Notes under the pieces: model-generated
Databases searched by the model: none
What the model was told of the DNA's origin: nothing
Seen by the model: the letters and a program-made list of their open reading frames with translations, nothing else
Program-made: the position numbers and the translations under genes
Part shown: piece after piece, positions 33,314 through 41,652 of the stretch
Position numbering within the stretch: the first letter of the stretch is position 1
Layout: every line of letters begins with the position of its first letter
Source: Rhodoferax_B sp049316285
GTDB lineage: Bacteria; Pseudomonadota; Gammaproteobacteria; Burkholderiales; Burkholderiaceae_C
NCBI RefSeq assembly: GCF_049316285.1
Contig: NZ_JBMOXA010000021.1
Coordinates: forward strand, 1-64,000
Direction of reading: 5' to 3'
DNA: 64,000 nt

Positions 33314-34831
33314 ATGGTCACGCCACGCCTGCACCCCAGTCTTTTGCCGCAGTTGCCCAGTGCCGTAATCCGGCCCCTATACGACCGCGCGGCGCTGCGG
33401 CCCGGCATCGTGCACCTGGGGGTGGGCGCATTCCAGCGCGCGCACCTGGGTGTGATCAACGAAGCCGCGGTAGTCGATACCAACGACATGTCCTGGGGCA
33501 TGGTCGGCGTCTCGCTGCGCCGGGCCGACACGCGCGATGCGCTGCAGCCGCAGGCCGGCCTGTACACCGTGGCCGTGCGGGATGCCGACGAAAAGGGCCA
33601 GCCGCGCGAACTGCTGCAGGTGATAGGCAACCTGCTCGAAGTGCTGGTGGCCCCGGAAAACCCGGGCGCGGTGCTGGAGCGCCTGGCCAGCGTGGACACA
33701 CGCATCATCAGCCTCACCGTCACCGAAAAAGGCTATTGCCACGACCCCGCCACGCTGGCGCTGCGTTGGCAAGACCCAGACATCACGCATGATCTGGCCC
33801 ACCCATTGCAGCCACGCAGCGCCATCGGCATGCTGGTGCGTGGCCTGGCCTTGCGCCATGCGCGTGGGTTGGCGCCGGTCACGTTGCTGTCGCTCGACAA
33901 CCTGCCCGCCAACGGCTGCACGCTGCGGGGCCTGGTGTTGGCGTTTGCGCACCGCGTAGCCCCGGCGTTGGCCGAATGGATTGCACGCGACTGCACGTTT
34001 CCCAATTCCATGGTCGACCGCATCGTGCCGCGCACCACCGACGAAGACCGCGCGCGCACCAGCGAACGCTTGGGACTGGAGGACGCCTGGCCGGTGCTGG
34101 CCGAGCCGTTTCTCGAATGGGTGGTCGAAGACCGCTTTGCCGCTGGCCGTCCCGCCTGGCAAGCCGGTGGGGCCCGGTTTGTGGAGCGTGCCGAACCCTA
34201 CGAACTGCTCAAGCTGCGCATGGTCAACGGCACACATTCGGCCCTGTCGTATCTGGGCGTGATGGCCGGTTGGCCCACCGTGGATGTGGCCGTCGCCCAG
34301 CCCGCCTTGCGCGGTTACCTGCTGCGGCTGATGACCGAAGAAATCGAACCCACGTTGCCCGCCTTGCCCGGGCTGGATGTGGCCGCCTACCGCGAGCGCC
34401 TGCTGGCGCGTTACGCCAACCCGGCGCTGCAGCACCAGACGCGGCAGATCGCCATGGATGGCTCGCAGAAGCTGCCGCAACGCCTGCTTGGCAGCGTGCG
34501 CCAACGGCTGGCCTCGGGCGGCAGCATCCGTTTGCTGGCGCTGGCGCTCGCAGCCTGGCTGCACCATCTGCAAGGGGTGGACGAGGCCGGGCGCAAGTTC
34601 GAGATTCAAGACCCGCAAGCGGCGGCCTTGGCTGATGCTTTGGCCTTGGCGCATGCGGCTGTGACCAGTGCAGAACCCACGCTGGCAGCGCAGCAACGCA
34701 CGGCCGCGTTTTGCCATGGCGTGCCCTTGTTTGGCGAACTGGCCGCATCGCCGGTGTTTGTCAACGCCGTGGCGCGGCATTGGCAGCGCTTGAGCGAAGA
34801 CGGTGTGGCGGCAACGTTAGGGGCGTTGTGA
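33314..34831 (+). CDS. Polyol/mannitol-type long-chain dehydrogenase
   Basis: A 505-aa member of the polyol-specific long-chain dehydrogenase family (mannitol, arabinitol, sorbitol dehydrogenases, fructuronate reductases). Features are GIVHLGVGAFQRAHLGV (nucleotide-binding start), SLDNLPANGCTLRGLVLAFA, FPNSMVDRIVPRTTDEDR, and KLRMVNGTHSALSYLGVMAG with the catalytic Lys, Asn and His. The ATG 4 bp after the ATPase stop is taken as start. Last gene of the operon; its product links polyols to ketoses, matching the epimerase. Confidence 0.92.
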   Translation: MVTPRLHPSLLPQLPSAVIRPLYDRAALRPGIVHLGVGAFQRAHLGVINEAAVVDTNDMSWGMVGVSLRRADTRDALQPQAGLYTVAVRDADEKGQPRELLQVIGNLLEVLVAPENPGAVLERLASVDTRIISLTVTEKGYCHDPATLALRWQDPDITHDLAHPLQPRSAIGMLVRGLALRHARGLAPVTLLSLDNLPANGCTLRGLVLAFAHRVAPALAEWIARDCTFPNSMVDRIVPRTTDEDRARTSERLGLEDAWPVLAEPFLEWVVEDRFAAGRPAWQAGGARFVERAEPYELLKLRMVNGTHSALSYLGVMAGWPTVDVAVAQPALRGYLLRLMTEEIEPTLPALPGLDVAAYRERLLARYANPALQHQTRQIAMDGSQKLPQRLLGSVRQRLASGGSIRLLALALAAWLHHLQGVDEAGRKFEIQDPQAAALADALALAHAAVTSAEPTLAAQQRTAAFCHGVPLFGELAASPVFVNAVARHWQRLSEDGVAATLGAL

Positions 34832-35008
34832 CGGCCCGGAAGGGCTTTAGACGGCTTTAAGTCTTATCGGCCTCTGAGGCAATCCATATGTGCGGAGAGT
34901 GCTACTAAAAGCCTAGCGTTTTGGCCGGCATACACGGCAGATGCTGGACTAGAATTCTTTGGATGTCGCCCGTCCCATCCCTCTCTGTGCACCTGTGGCA
35001 GCCTGCCC

Positions 35009-35911
35009 ATGTCTGAGTTCTCTGCCATCGGCTGGGGCCCTTTTGCCGCAACCGCGCGCACGCTGCTGGCCATGCTGGTGCTGTATGGCGTGCTGGTGCT
35101 GGCCAGTCTGGGCGCGGCGTGGGCTACACGGCGTGGCAGCAGCCTGCGTGCGCAGATCAACGCCTGGTGGCTTATCTTCCCGGTGGTCAGCGCCTGCCTG
35201 CTGTTGTACCCGTGGGGGCCAGCGTTGTTGATGTGGTTGATCGCCTTTTTGGCGCTGCGTGAACTGGCCGCATTACATGCGACACCGCGCCATTATTTCT
35301 GGGGTGTTGGTGCGGCCGTGTGGCTGCTGCAAATGGCGTTGGCGTGGTGGCATGCGGCGCTGGCCACTTCGGTGTTGGCGGGTTTGCTGCTGCTGCAGGC
35401 GCTGGTGTTTGTTTTGCGCCGACAGCGTTCACATCTGCTGCTACTGCTGTTTTTGTTGCTGTGCCTGGGTTTGAGTTTCCTGCCCCTGCTGTTGCAGCAC
35501 ACGCCGATGGCGGGGCTCAATCTCGCCTGGTTCTTCTACCTGTTGGCGCTCACCGCGTTAAACGATATCGCGCAGTTCATCGGTGGTAAGTGTTTTGGCC
35601 GGCACAAGATTGCCGCCCGCATCAGCCCGCAGAAAACCTGGCAGGGTTTGCTCGCGGGCGTGTTCGCCAGCATGCTGATTTCGCTGCTGTTGGGCCGCTA
35701 CCTGCGCCTGGCCGATGCGCCCTTGCTGGTGGGGCTGGGTGTGGGTTTGTCGCTGGCCGGTTTTGTGGGCGACCTGCTGTACTCGGCCGGCAAGCGGCGT
35801 TTGGGCATCAAAGACTATTCGGCGCTTATTCCGGGGCACGGCGGCATGCTGGACCGGGTGGACAGTCTGGTCTTGACTGCGCCAATGTTGTATCTTGGCC
35901 TGCTCATTTAA
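35009..35911 (+). CDS. ynbB: CdsA-family phosphatidate cytidylyltransferase, YnbB-like
   Basis: A 300-aa inner-membrane protein with about eight helices. The C-terminal signature SPQKTWQGLLAG ... GDLLYSAGKRRLGIKDYSALIPGHGGMLDRVDSL is the CDP-diglyceride synthase motif, with the catalytic Asp/Lys/Asp/Arg residues. Its neighbours identify it as the counterpart of E. coli YnbB rather than the housekeeping CdsA. It would activate a phosphatidate-like lipid as CDP-lipid. The ynbC-like gene starts 7 bp later. Confidence 0.88.
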   Translation: MSEFSAIGWGPFAATARTLLAMLVLYGVLVLASLGAAWATRRGSSLRAQINAWWLIFPVVSACLLLYPWGPALLMWLIAFLALRELAALHATPRHYFWGVGAAVWLLQMALAWWHAALATSVLAGLLLLQALVFVLRRQRSHLLLLLFLLLCLGLSFLPLLLQHTPMAGLNLAWFFYLLALTALNDIAQFIGGKCFGRHKIAARISPQKTWQGLLAGVFASMLISLLLGRYLRLADAPLLVGLGVGLSLAGFVGDLLYSAGKRRLGIKDYSALIPGHGGMLDRVDSLVLTAPMLYLGLLI

Positions 35912-35918
35912 GGATTGC

Positions 35919-37736
35919 ATGAAATCACCCGTTACCCCCACGGCCCTAACGAAATTCGCCTGGCAAACCCTGGAGTCCGGCTTCAACAGCTTTGACCAGA
36001 CCCGGCTGTTCTACCATGCCTGGCAGCCTGTTGTGCAGCCCGAGGGCATGCCCAGGCAGGCGCTGATTTTTCTGCACCGCGGCCACGAGCATTCGGGCCG
36101 TATCCAGCCCTTGGTCGAGCAACTTGGTTTTACCCAGCACTGGGCCTTTGCCTGGGACGCGCGCGGCCATGGCCATTCGCCCGGCGAGCGTGGTGATGCG
36201 CCCGATTTTGTGACGCTGGTGCGCGACTTCGAGGCCTTTGTGCGGCACATTGAAGCGGCGCACGGCATTGCGCCTGAAAACATCGTCATCGTGGCCAACA
36301 GCGTGGGCGCGGTGATTGCCGCCACCTGGCTGCACGACTACGCGGCCCCCGTGCGCGGCGTGGTGATGGCGGCCGCCGCGTTCGACATCAACCTGTATGT
36401 GCCCCTGGCCAAACCCGCGTTACGGTTGGCGCTGCGTTTCAGCCCCGGGCTGCGCATCACCAGCTACATCCGCTCGGGCATGCTCACGCACTCTGCGGCG
36501 CAGGCCCAGGCCTACGACGCCGACCCGCTGATCACGCGCAACATCTCGGCACGGGTGTTGATAGACCTGGCCGACACGGCCGCGCGTGTGGTGGCCGACG
36601 CCCAGGCCATAGACACACCGGTGCTGATGCTGGTGGCCGACAAAGACTACGTGGTGAAGGCTGCGCCGCAGCGTTTGTTCTTCGACCGCCTGGCCTCAAA
36701 GCGCAAGGAATACGTGGTGATTGCCAACTGCCACCACGCGATTTTTTACGAAGACCTGGCGCAGGTGCAGCAGGCGGTTCAGGCCAGCCAGGCGTTCATC
36801 GCCACCTGTTTTGCGCAGGCGCTGCCATCGCCCACACGCCACCACACTGCCGACACCGATAGCGCCAGCGCAAGCCAACTCAAGGCCATGCAGCAGGGCG
36901 CGGCGGGCACGCCGCTGGAAAACAAGTTCTACGATTTCCAGAAGTTTTTGCTCGGCCGCCTGGGCCACTTGAGCAATGGCATGTACATCGGCCAGACCCA
37001 GGGTTTTGACTCCGGCGCCTCGCTCGACTACGTGTACCGCAACCAGGCGGGTGGACGGTTTGGCGTAGGCGCCGTCATTGACCAGGGTTATCTGGACGCG
37101 ATTGGTTGGCGCGGCATTCGCCAACGCAAAGCGCAACTGCAACAACTGCTGGGCGAGTTGATTGCGCAGCACCCCGCAGACCAGCCGCTGCGTATTCTGG
37201 ACGTGGCCGCCGGGGGCGGGCGCTATGTGCTGGAAACACTCAAACGTTTTCAAGACCGCGAAGTTGAACTCACGCTGCGCGACGTGGATGGCGCCAACCT
37301 GGCCCAGGCACAAGAATTGAGCATGGCGCTGCAGTTGAAGAACCACATTGCCTACCAGCGCCGCGATGCGTTCGACCTGGCCAGTTACCCGGCCGATGAG
37401 GGCGCGTATGACATCGTGGTGGTGTCGGGCCTGTATGAATTGTTCAGCGACAATGCACGGGTGTTGACCTCGCTACAAGGCATTGGGCAGCAGCTCAAGC
37501 CCGGCGGCCACGTGGTCTACACCGGCCAGCCGTGGCATCCGCAGTTATTGTTGATTGCCAAAACGCTGAACAACCACCTGGGCCAAGCCTGGCAAATGCG
37601 CCCACGCCCGCAGGCCGAAATGGACGCGCTGGTGGCCAGCATCGGCTGCCGCAAGTTACGCAGTGAAGTCGGGCTGGCGGGGATTTTTACGGTGTCGGTG
37701 GCGCAGCGTAGCGAAGTGCGGCCCGCAGGCGGTTGA
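35919..37736 (+). CDS. ynbC: Bifunctional alpha/beta hydrolase-methyltransferase, YnbC-like
   Basis: A 605-aa two-domain protein. Residues about 15-300 form a monoacylglycerol-lipase-like hydrolase (FLHRGHEHSGR, nucleophile S128 in VANSVGAV, ADKDYVV, NCHHAIFYE). Residues about 330-600 form a Rossmann methyltransferase (motif I ILDVAAGGGRYVLE near 425, then LRDVDGANL). This domain order and length match E. coli YnbC. It follows the ynbB-like gene directly. Its last 50 bp overlap the 3' end of the convergent ynbA-like gene. The reaction is unknown; a lipid substrate fits the neighbours. Confidence 0.88.
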   Translation: MKSPVTPTALTKFAWQTLESGFNSFDQTRLFYHAWQPVVQPEGMPRQALIFLHRGHEHSGRIQPLVEQLGFTQHWAFAWDARGHGHSPGERGDAPDFVTLVRDFEAFVRHIEAAHGIAPENIVIVANSVGAVIAATWLHDYAAPVRGVVMAAAAFDINLYVPLAKPALRLALRFSPGLRITSYIRSGMLTHSAAQAQAYDADPLITRNISARVLIDLADTAARVVADAQAIDTPVLMLVADKDYVVKAAPQRLFFDRLASKRKEYVVIANCHHAIFYEDLAQVQQAVQASQAFIATCFAQALPSPTRHHTADTDSASASQLKAMQQGAAGTPLENKFYDFQKFLLGRLGHLSNGMYIGQTQGFDSGASLDYVYRNQAGGRFGVGAVIDQGYLDAIGWRGIRQRKAQLQQLLGELIAQHPADQPLRILDVAAGGGRYVLETLKRFQDREVELTLRDVDGANLAQAQELSMALQLKNHIAYQRRDAFDLASYPADEGAYDIVVVSGLYELFSDNARVLTSLQGIGQQLKPGGHVVYTGQPWHPQLLLIAKTLNNHLGQAWQMRPRPQAEMDALVASIGCRKLRSEVGLAGIFTVSVAQRSEVRPAGG

Positions 37737-38304
37737 ATACCGTCCACACCAATAGAACCAGCACCACCCACAACAGCCCGTTGAGCCACAGCGGGCCGGC
37801 ATCAAACACCAGCATCAGTGCGAGCAGGCCGAAGGCAAACGCCCGGTCGCTTTTGCCCATGGGGCCGTCAAAGCGCCGGGGTGAACCCACCTGTAGCGCC
37901 AACACACCGGCGAACTCGGCGAGCAAGGCCGCCACGGTGACAGCCACGACCAGCGGGGCGTGAATGCCGGTTGCCAGTGCAAACGGCAGGCTCAGCGCCA
38001 CGTCGGACAGTTGATCACCCAACTCGTTGAGCACGGCACCGAGTCGGCTTTTGAGCCCCGTGAAGTTGGCCAGCATGCCGTCGATGGCGTTTAACGCCAT
38101 ACGCAGCAGCATGAACAAAGGCACACCGGCCCAGAGACGCCAATCCGCAGGGTACAGCGCCAGCGCCGCGCCATACAGGACGCTCAGGGCCAAAGCCAGC
38201 AGCGTGACCTGGTTGGGCGTGACCTGCCACCGTGCCAACTGTGTGAGCAGCGGGCGCAGCAGTTGCTGAAAGGCCGGTTTGAGTTGGTAGATCGAAAAGG
38301 GCAT
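37687..38304 (-). CDS. ynbA: CDP-alcohol phosphatidyltransferase family protein, YnbA-like
   Basis: A 205-aa membrane enzyme of the CDP-alcohol phosphatidyltransferase family. The motif region reads NAIDGMLANFTGLKSRLGAV then LNELGDQLSD. Compared with consensus DxxDGxxAR-G-xxxD-xxxD, the first and third Asp are Asn and the Arg is Asn. The Asn replacements may be a subfamily trait but should lower confidence in classical chemistry. ATG at 38304 is chosen over an in-frame start 33 codons upstream inside the ynbD-like gene. It lies 13 bp after the ynbD-like stop, so the two are one minus-strand unit. Confidence 0.85.
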   Translation of the reverse strand: MPFSIYQLKPAFQQLLRPLLTQLARWQVTPNQVTLLALALSVLYGAALALYPADWRLWAGVPLFMLLRMALNAIDGMLANFTGLKSRLGAVLNELGDQLSDVALSLPFALATGIHAPLVVAVTVAALLAEFAGVLALQVGSPRRFDGPMGKSDRAFAFGLLALMLVFDAGPLWLNGLLWVVLVLLVWTVFNRLRAALRYAAPPTP

Positions 38305-38317
38305 GGCTGGATTGTGG

Positions 38318-39505
38318 CTAGGAACGCGCTGAGAAAGCACGGGCGATTTGCGCGCAGCGGCGCTGGCCCATGGCGCAATGCAAGTACACAGTGCGGCCCG
38401 CACGGGTTTCGTCTTGCAGGGCAGTGACGATTTCGTTGATGGCGTCGGCCGGGGGCGTCACGATGTCGAGCAATGGGAAATGCCGGTACTGTGGGTAGCT
38501 TGTTCGCAGGGCAGGGGTTTCAGAGAGTTCGTTGGCCAGGTCGAACACCGTGCAATGGGCGGGCAGTTGTGCCGCTTCTGCGCGGCTCAAACGTCGTCCT
38601 GTCCAGAGTTGTGGCGCGACCTGTCTAAACGCCGGTTTGTTCTTGTCGCGCCACACCACGGCCAGCCAGGTGAGCCGGTAACCGACGAGGTAGGGCGCGT
38701 ACAAACACCATACCCACCACGGATGACGGCCGTTGTGTTTGTGCAGAAAGTGCCGGTCTGCGCGCCAGTAGGCCAGGGCCACGAGCCAGAGACTGGCGAC
38801 CAGGTAGACGGTCAACAGCAGCGGCCATGTCGCCAGCCCCACAACCACAGCCACGCCGCCTGCGACCAGGTAATAAAAAGCCACATTGGCTTCTGCGCGG
38901 CCTGGCCGGATCGTGGCCACACAGCCAAGGCCGAGGGCGAGCCCGGTCACCACATCCAGCAGGTGGTGTTGGAAGGTGAACAGGGTGGCCACGGCGGTCA
39001 AGACCAGCCATGCCGCGAGCAAGGCACGCGCCGCAAAGTGTGTGGGTAGCGAGCGCAGCGCCACCCACAAGATCACGCAATACGCCACGTGTAAGGACGG
39101 CAGTTGGTTGTAGGGTGCATCCATCTGGCCCAGCAGGCCAAACAGGCTGGCCAGCCACGGTGTGTCTATCGCTGGGCGCGGCCAGCTGAAGCGCAGCGGG
39201 CACAGCACAAACACCAGCCCGGCCAACACGCTGGCCATGAGTAACCGTTGGCTCAGCACCCGCAGGTCGTCGCGGCTGCGCAGCACAAAAAACGCCGCCA
39301 CCAAAAACAGGCCGCTGCTGAGGTAGGGCAACACCATCCACGGCAGAAACGGGATGTGGCTGTCCAACGTCAGCGCCACATGGCGTGTGATACCGCGCTG
39401 TTCTGCCAGCCTGTTCGCCAGCAGATAACAGAGGCTGAATACGGCAGCGTTGACGCACACATGCAGCAAACGCTGTTGAGTCGTCACGCTGTTTGCTGAA
39501 GTCAT
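38318..39505 (-). CDS. ynbD: PAP2-like membrane phosphatase fused to a dual-specificity phosphatase domain, YnbD-like
   Basis: A 395-aa protein. The N-terminal two thirds are membrane helices with a PAP2-type core: LRFSWPRPAID, QLPSLHVAYCVILW and HHLLDVVTGLALGLG. The C-terminal 110 residues form a cytosolic tyrosine/dual-specificity phosphatase-like domain with the P-loop HCAMGQRR (HCx5R). This combination is that of E. coli YnbD. Such proteins could dephosphorylate a lipid phosphate or phosphatidylglycerol-phosphate-like intermediate. The ATG at 39505 lies only 9 bp from a repeat element and lacks a clear ribosome site. Confidence 0.88.
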   Translation of the reverse strand: MTSANSVTTQQRLLHVCVNAAVFSLCYLLANRLAEQRGITRHVALTLDSHIPFLPWMVLPYLSSGLFLVAAFFVLRSRDDLRVLSQRLLMASVLAGLVFVLCPLRFSWPRPAIDTPWLASLFGLLGQMDAPYNQLPSLHVAYCVILWVALRSLPTHFAARALLAAWLVLTAVATLFTFQHHLLDVVTGLALGLGCVATIRPGRAEANVAFYYLVAGGVAVVVGLATWPLLLTVYLVASLWLVALAYWRADRHFLHKHNGRHPWWVWCLYAPYLVGYRLTWLAVVWRDKNKPAFRQVAPQLWTGRRLSRAEAAQLPAHCTVFDLANELSETPALRTSYPQYRHFPLLDIVTPPADAINEIVTALQDETRAGRTVYLHCAMGQRRCAQIARAFSARS

Positions 39506-39514
39506 GCGTTGTCT

Positions 39515-39792
39515 AGGGCCTGTTAACACTATGAGTGCAAGGCGCGTTGCGAGTCCAAAGGGCCAGCAGCGAGGCGCAAAACGTAGCCGGGGTGAACCCC
39601 GGCAAGGCTTTGCAACGACGCGGCTGGTCTTTTGGGCCGCAACCCGAAGGGAACGTGGTTAAAAAGTCGCCACTCGGCGTTGCACTTCTAGGCCAAGTGG
39701 ACACCTGGCCGCCAAAGCTCTTATGACATTGCGCCTTGATTGGTGGCTTTTTAATCACGTTCGCGCTTGCACTCATAGTGTTAACAGGCCCT
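39515..39792. mobile_element. 278-bp MITE-like element with 26-bp perfect terminal inverted repeats
   Basis: Bases 39515-39540 and 39767-39792 are exact inverted copies (26 bp, ending AGGGCCTGTTAACAC at each tip). Inside are nested hairpins, including GCCGGGG/CCCCGGC (39586-39592 with 39597-39603) and a second inverted pair (about 39651-39672 with 39741-39762, imperfect). There is no transposase and no clear target duplication. Short frames inside lack family features. It fills nearly the whole divergent promoter between the ynbD-like and patatin-like genes. A structured dispersed repeat of another kind is possible. Confidence 0.7.
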
Positions 39793-39814
39793 GGGGTTAG
39801 GTTATCTTAGCAAC

Positions 39815-40924
39815 ATGGATCAGCCTCAAAAGTTCAAGCGATGCATGGTGTTTGCCGGTGGTGGTTTCCGTTTTGGCATCTACCTGGGCATGGTGGCCGC
39901 CGCGCGCGATGCGGGGCGTGCGCCCGACCTGTTGCTGGCCACATGCGGCGGTGCGCTGGCCGCAGCGGTGATTCAAGCTTTGCCCGATGACGCGCAGCGC
40001 AAGGCCTGGCTTGCGTCGCCGCAGATGTACGACTTTTGGCGCGGCTTGCAGCCCGCGCCGCAGGCCACCATTGCACGCACCTTGTGGCTGGCCGCGCAGC
40101 GCAAACTGGCGCAGCAGGCCGCACCGACGGTGCCCGATCTTTTCAACGACTACCTGTTTGAGGTGCCGCACCATCTGCCGTTGCCACCACCGGCCGAAAC
40201 GTCTGAGGTGACCGTGGCCACCGTCGGCGGCCAGTTGTTGTTCGGCCCGGCCGATGCGGGCCAGCCACGTGGTACGCGCAAGTTGTTTGTGCAGACGGTG
40301 TTTGGTGATGCGCGTGTGGCCGCTCTGCTGCAGGGCATGCGGTCTCCATTCAACGACCCGCGCTGGGGCCCACACGCCGTGGCCGACGCGGTATTAACCG
40401 TGCAGGGCTTGCCGCTGGACGCTGCGGCGCGCTTGTCCATCATCGATTTTTTCTACTTTCCACCTTATGCCCATGCTGGCCAGCGCTACATCGGTGGTGT
40501 GGTCGACCTGTTCCCCGTCGAGCTGGCGCAGCGGCTGGCGGGCGAGGTGATGATGGAGTTCAAGGAGTCGTTCGACCAGAACTTTTCCATTCCGGCCTGG
40601 CGCTCGGTATTGGGCTTGGATGGCAACCAGCGGCTGCGCCAGGTCAACAGCCAGGCGCTGGACGTGTGGATAGACACTTCCGACATTTCTACCGCGCTGG
40701 CGCGCAACCAGGTGGGCAAGAAGCTCGACTGGCGCGGCAACCGCATTGGCCTGCGTTTGCCGCCAAGTTATGCCGACTATCAGCGCGCCATCGATGCCCA
40801 GTGGCAATACGGTTACCAGCGTGTGCAAGAGGCTTTGCAGCGGCCACAACCCGCAGACAAATCCGCGATGCGCCATGTCGATCGTTACAACAGCGCAAAA
40901 GAACTGACGCCATGCGTATCTTGA
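39815..40924 (+). CDS. Patatin-like phospholipase homolog with altered catalytic dyad
   Basis: A 369-aa patatin-fold protein. The oxyanion loop AGGGFRFG is at residues 14-21. The nucleophile motif GxSxG reads A42-T-C44-G-G46, with Cys in place of Ser. The usual DGG motif reads I226-GG, so the catalytic Asp is also replaced; D231 lies nearby. It may be a thiol-dependent variant or a pseudoenzyme that binds lipid. It starts 22 bp beyond the MITE-like element and overlaps the following SDR gene by 13 bp. Confidence 0.78.
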   Translation: MDQPQKFKRCMVFAGGGFRFGIYLGMVAAARDAGRAPDLLLATCGGALAAAVIQALPDDAQRKAWLASPQMYDFWRGLQPAPQATIARTLWLAAQRKLAQQAAPTVPDLFNDYLFEVPHHLPLPPPAETSEVTVATVGGQLLFGPADAGQPRGTRKLFVQTVFGDARVAALLQGMRSPFNDPRWGPHAVADAVLTVQGLPLDAAARLSIIDFFYFPPYAHAGQRYIGGVVDLFPVELAQRLAGEVMMEFKESFDQNFSIPAWRSVLGLDGNQRLRQVNSQALDVWIDTSDISTALARNQVGKKLDWRGNRIGLRLPPSYADYQRAIDAQWQYGYQRVQEALQRPQPADKSAMRHVDRYNSAKELTPCVS

Positions 40925-41640
40925 TCCTGGGCGGCACCAGTGGCATTGGCCTGGCTTTGGCGCGGCACTACCTGGCGCGCGGCGAAGAGGTTGCGGTGTG
41001 TGGCCGTGATCTGTCGCGCTTGCCGGCCGAGCTGGGCGCGCAGCCGCGACTGCAAGCCATGGCCCTGGACATCACCGACCATGGCGCGTTGGCCAGTGTG
41101 CTCAATGGCTTTGCCGCCCACGGGCTGGACTTGCTGGTGGTGTGTGCTGGCTTCTACTTCAACACCCGCCACGAACCGCTGGATGCGGCCACCACGCTGC
41201 GTATGCTGCTAACCAATCTGGGCGGGCTGGGCCATGCATTCGAGTTGGCCGCAGAAAAAATGCTGGCGCAAAAGAGTGGCCATCTGGTGGCGATTTCTTC
41301 CGTCGCCGGCTTGCTGCACGACTACCCCGGCGCCTCACTCTACAGCGCCACCAAACGCAGTGTGCTGAGTGTCTGCGACAGCTACCGTGCGGGGCTCAAG
41401 CCGTTTGGCATTGCCGTCACGGCCATAGTTCCAGGCTATGTGGACACGGCCAAGCTGCGGGCCTTGAATGGTGGCGATGCCCGCCACAAACCCTTCATCC
41501 TGTCGGAGGCGCAAGCCGTGGCGCACATCACACGGGCCATAGAGCAGCGCCAGGCGGTGTGTGTTTTTCCCTGGCAGATGCGCTGGCTGATTGGCTTGCT
41601 CAACTGCCTGCCGAGCGCACTGCTGCGGCTGCGGCGCTAA
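40912..41640 (+). CDS. Short-chain dehydrogenase/reductase
   Basis: A 242-aa SDR. NAD(P) motif GGTSGIG at residues 7-13, CAG in VVCAGFYF, catalytic Ser in AISSVAGLLHDYPGASL and YSATK. The start at 40912 overlaps the patatin-like gene; the frame extends upstream only as a shadow of that gene. The C-terminus (FPWQMRWLIGLLNCLPSALLRLRR) is hydrophobic then basic, as in SDRs that act on membrane lipids. Context suggests reduction of a lipid-derived ketone or aldehyde. Confidence 0.9.
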   Translation: MRILILGGTSGIGLALARHYLARGEEVAVCGRDLSRLPAELGAQPRLQAMALDITDHGALASVLNGFAAHGLDLLVVCAGFYFNTRHEPLDAATTLRMLLTNLGGLGHAFELAAEKMLAQKSGHLVAISSVAGLLHDYPGASLYSATKRSVLSVCDSYRAGLKPFGIAVTAIVPGYVDTAKLRALNGGDARHKPFILSEAQAVAHITRAIEQRQAVCVFPWQMRWLIGLLNCLPSALLRLRR

Positions 41641-41652
41641 CGTTCTAACGGG

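Noticed and set aside
39513..39776. Small frames (63 and 87 codons) inside the inverted-repeat element
   Set aside because: They use the terminal repeats as coding sequence and lack any domain; more likely chance frames of the repeat.
39515..39792. Integron attC site
   Set aside because: The ends contain GTTAAC but do not fit the RYYYAAC/GTTRRRY arrangement, the repeats are fully symmetric, and no integrase or cassette array is present.
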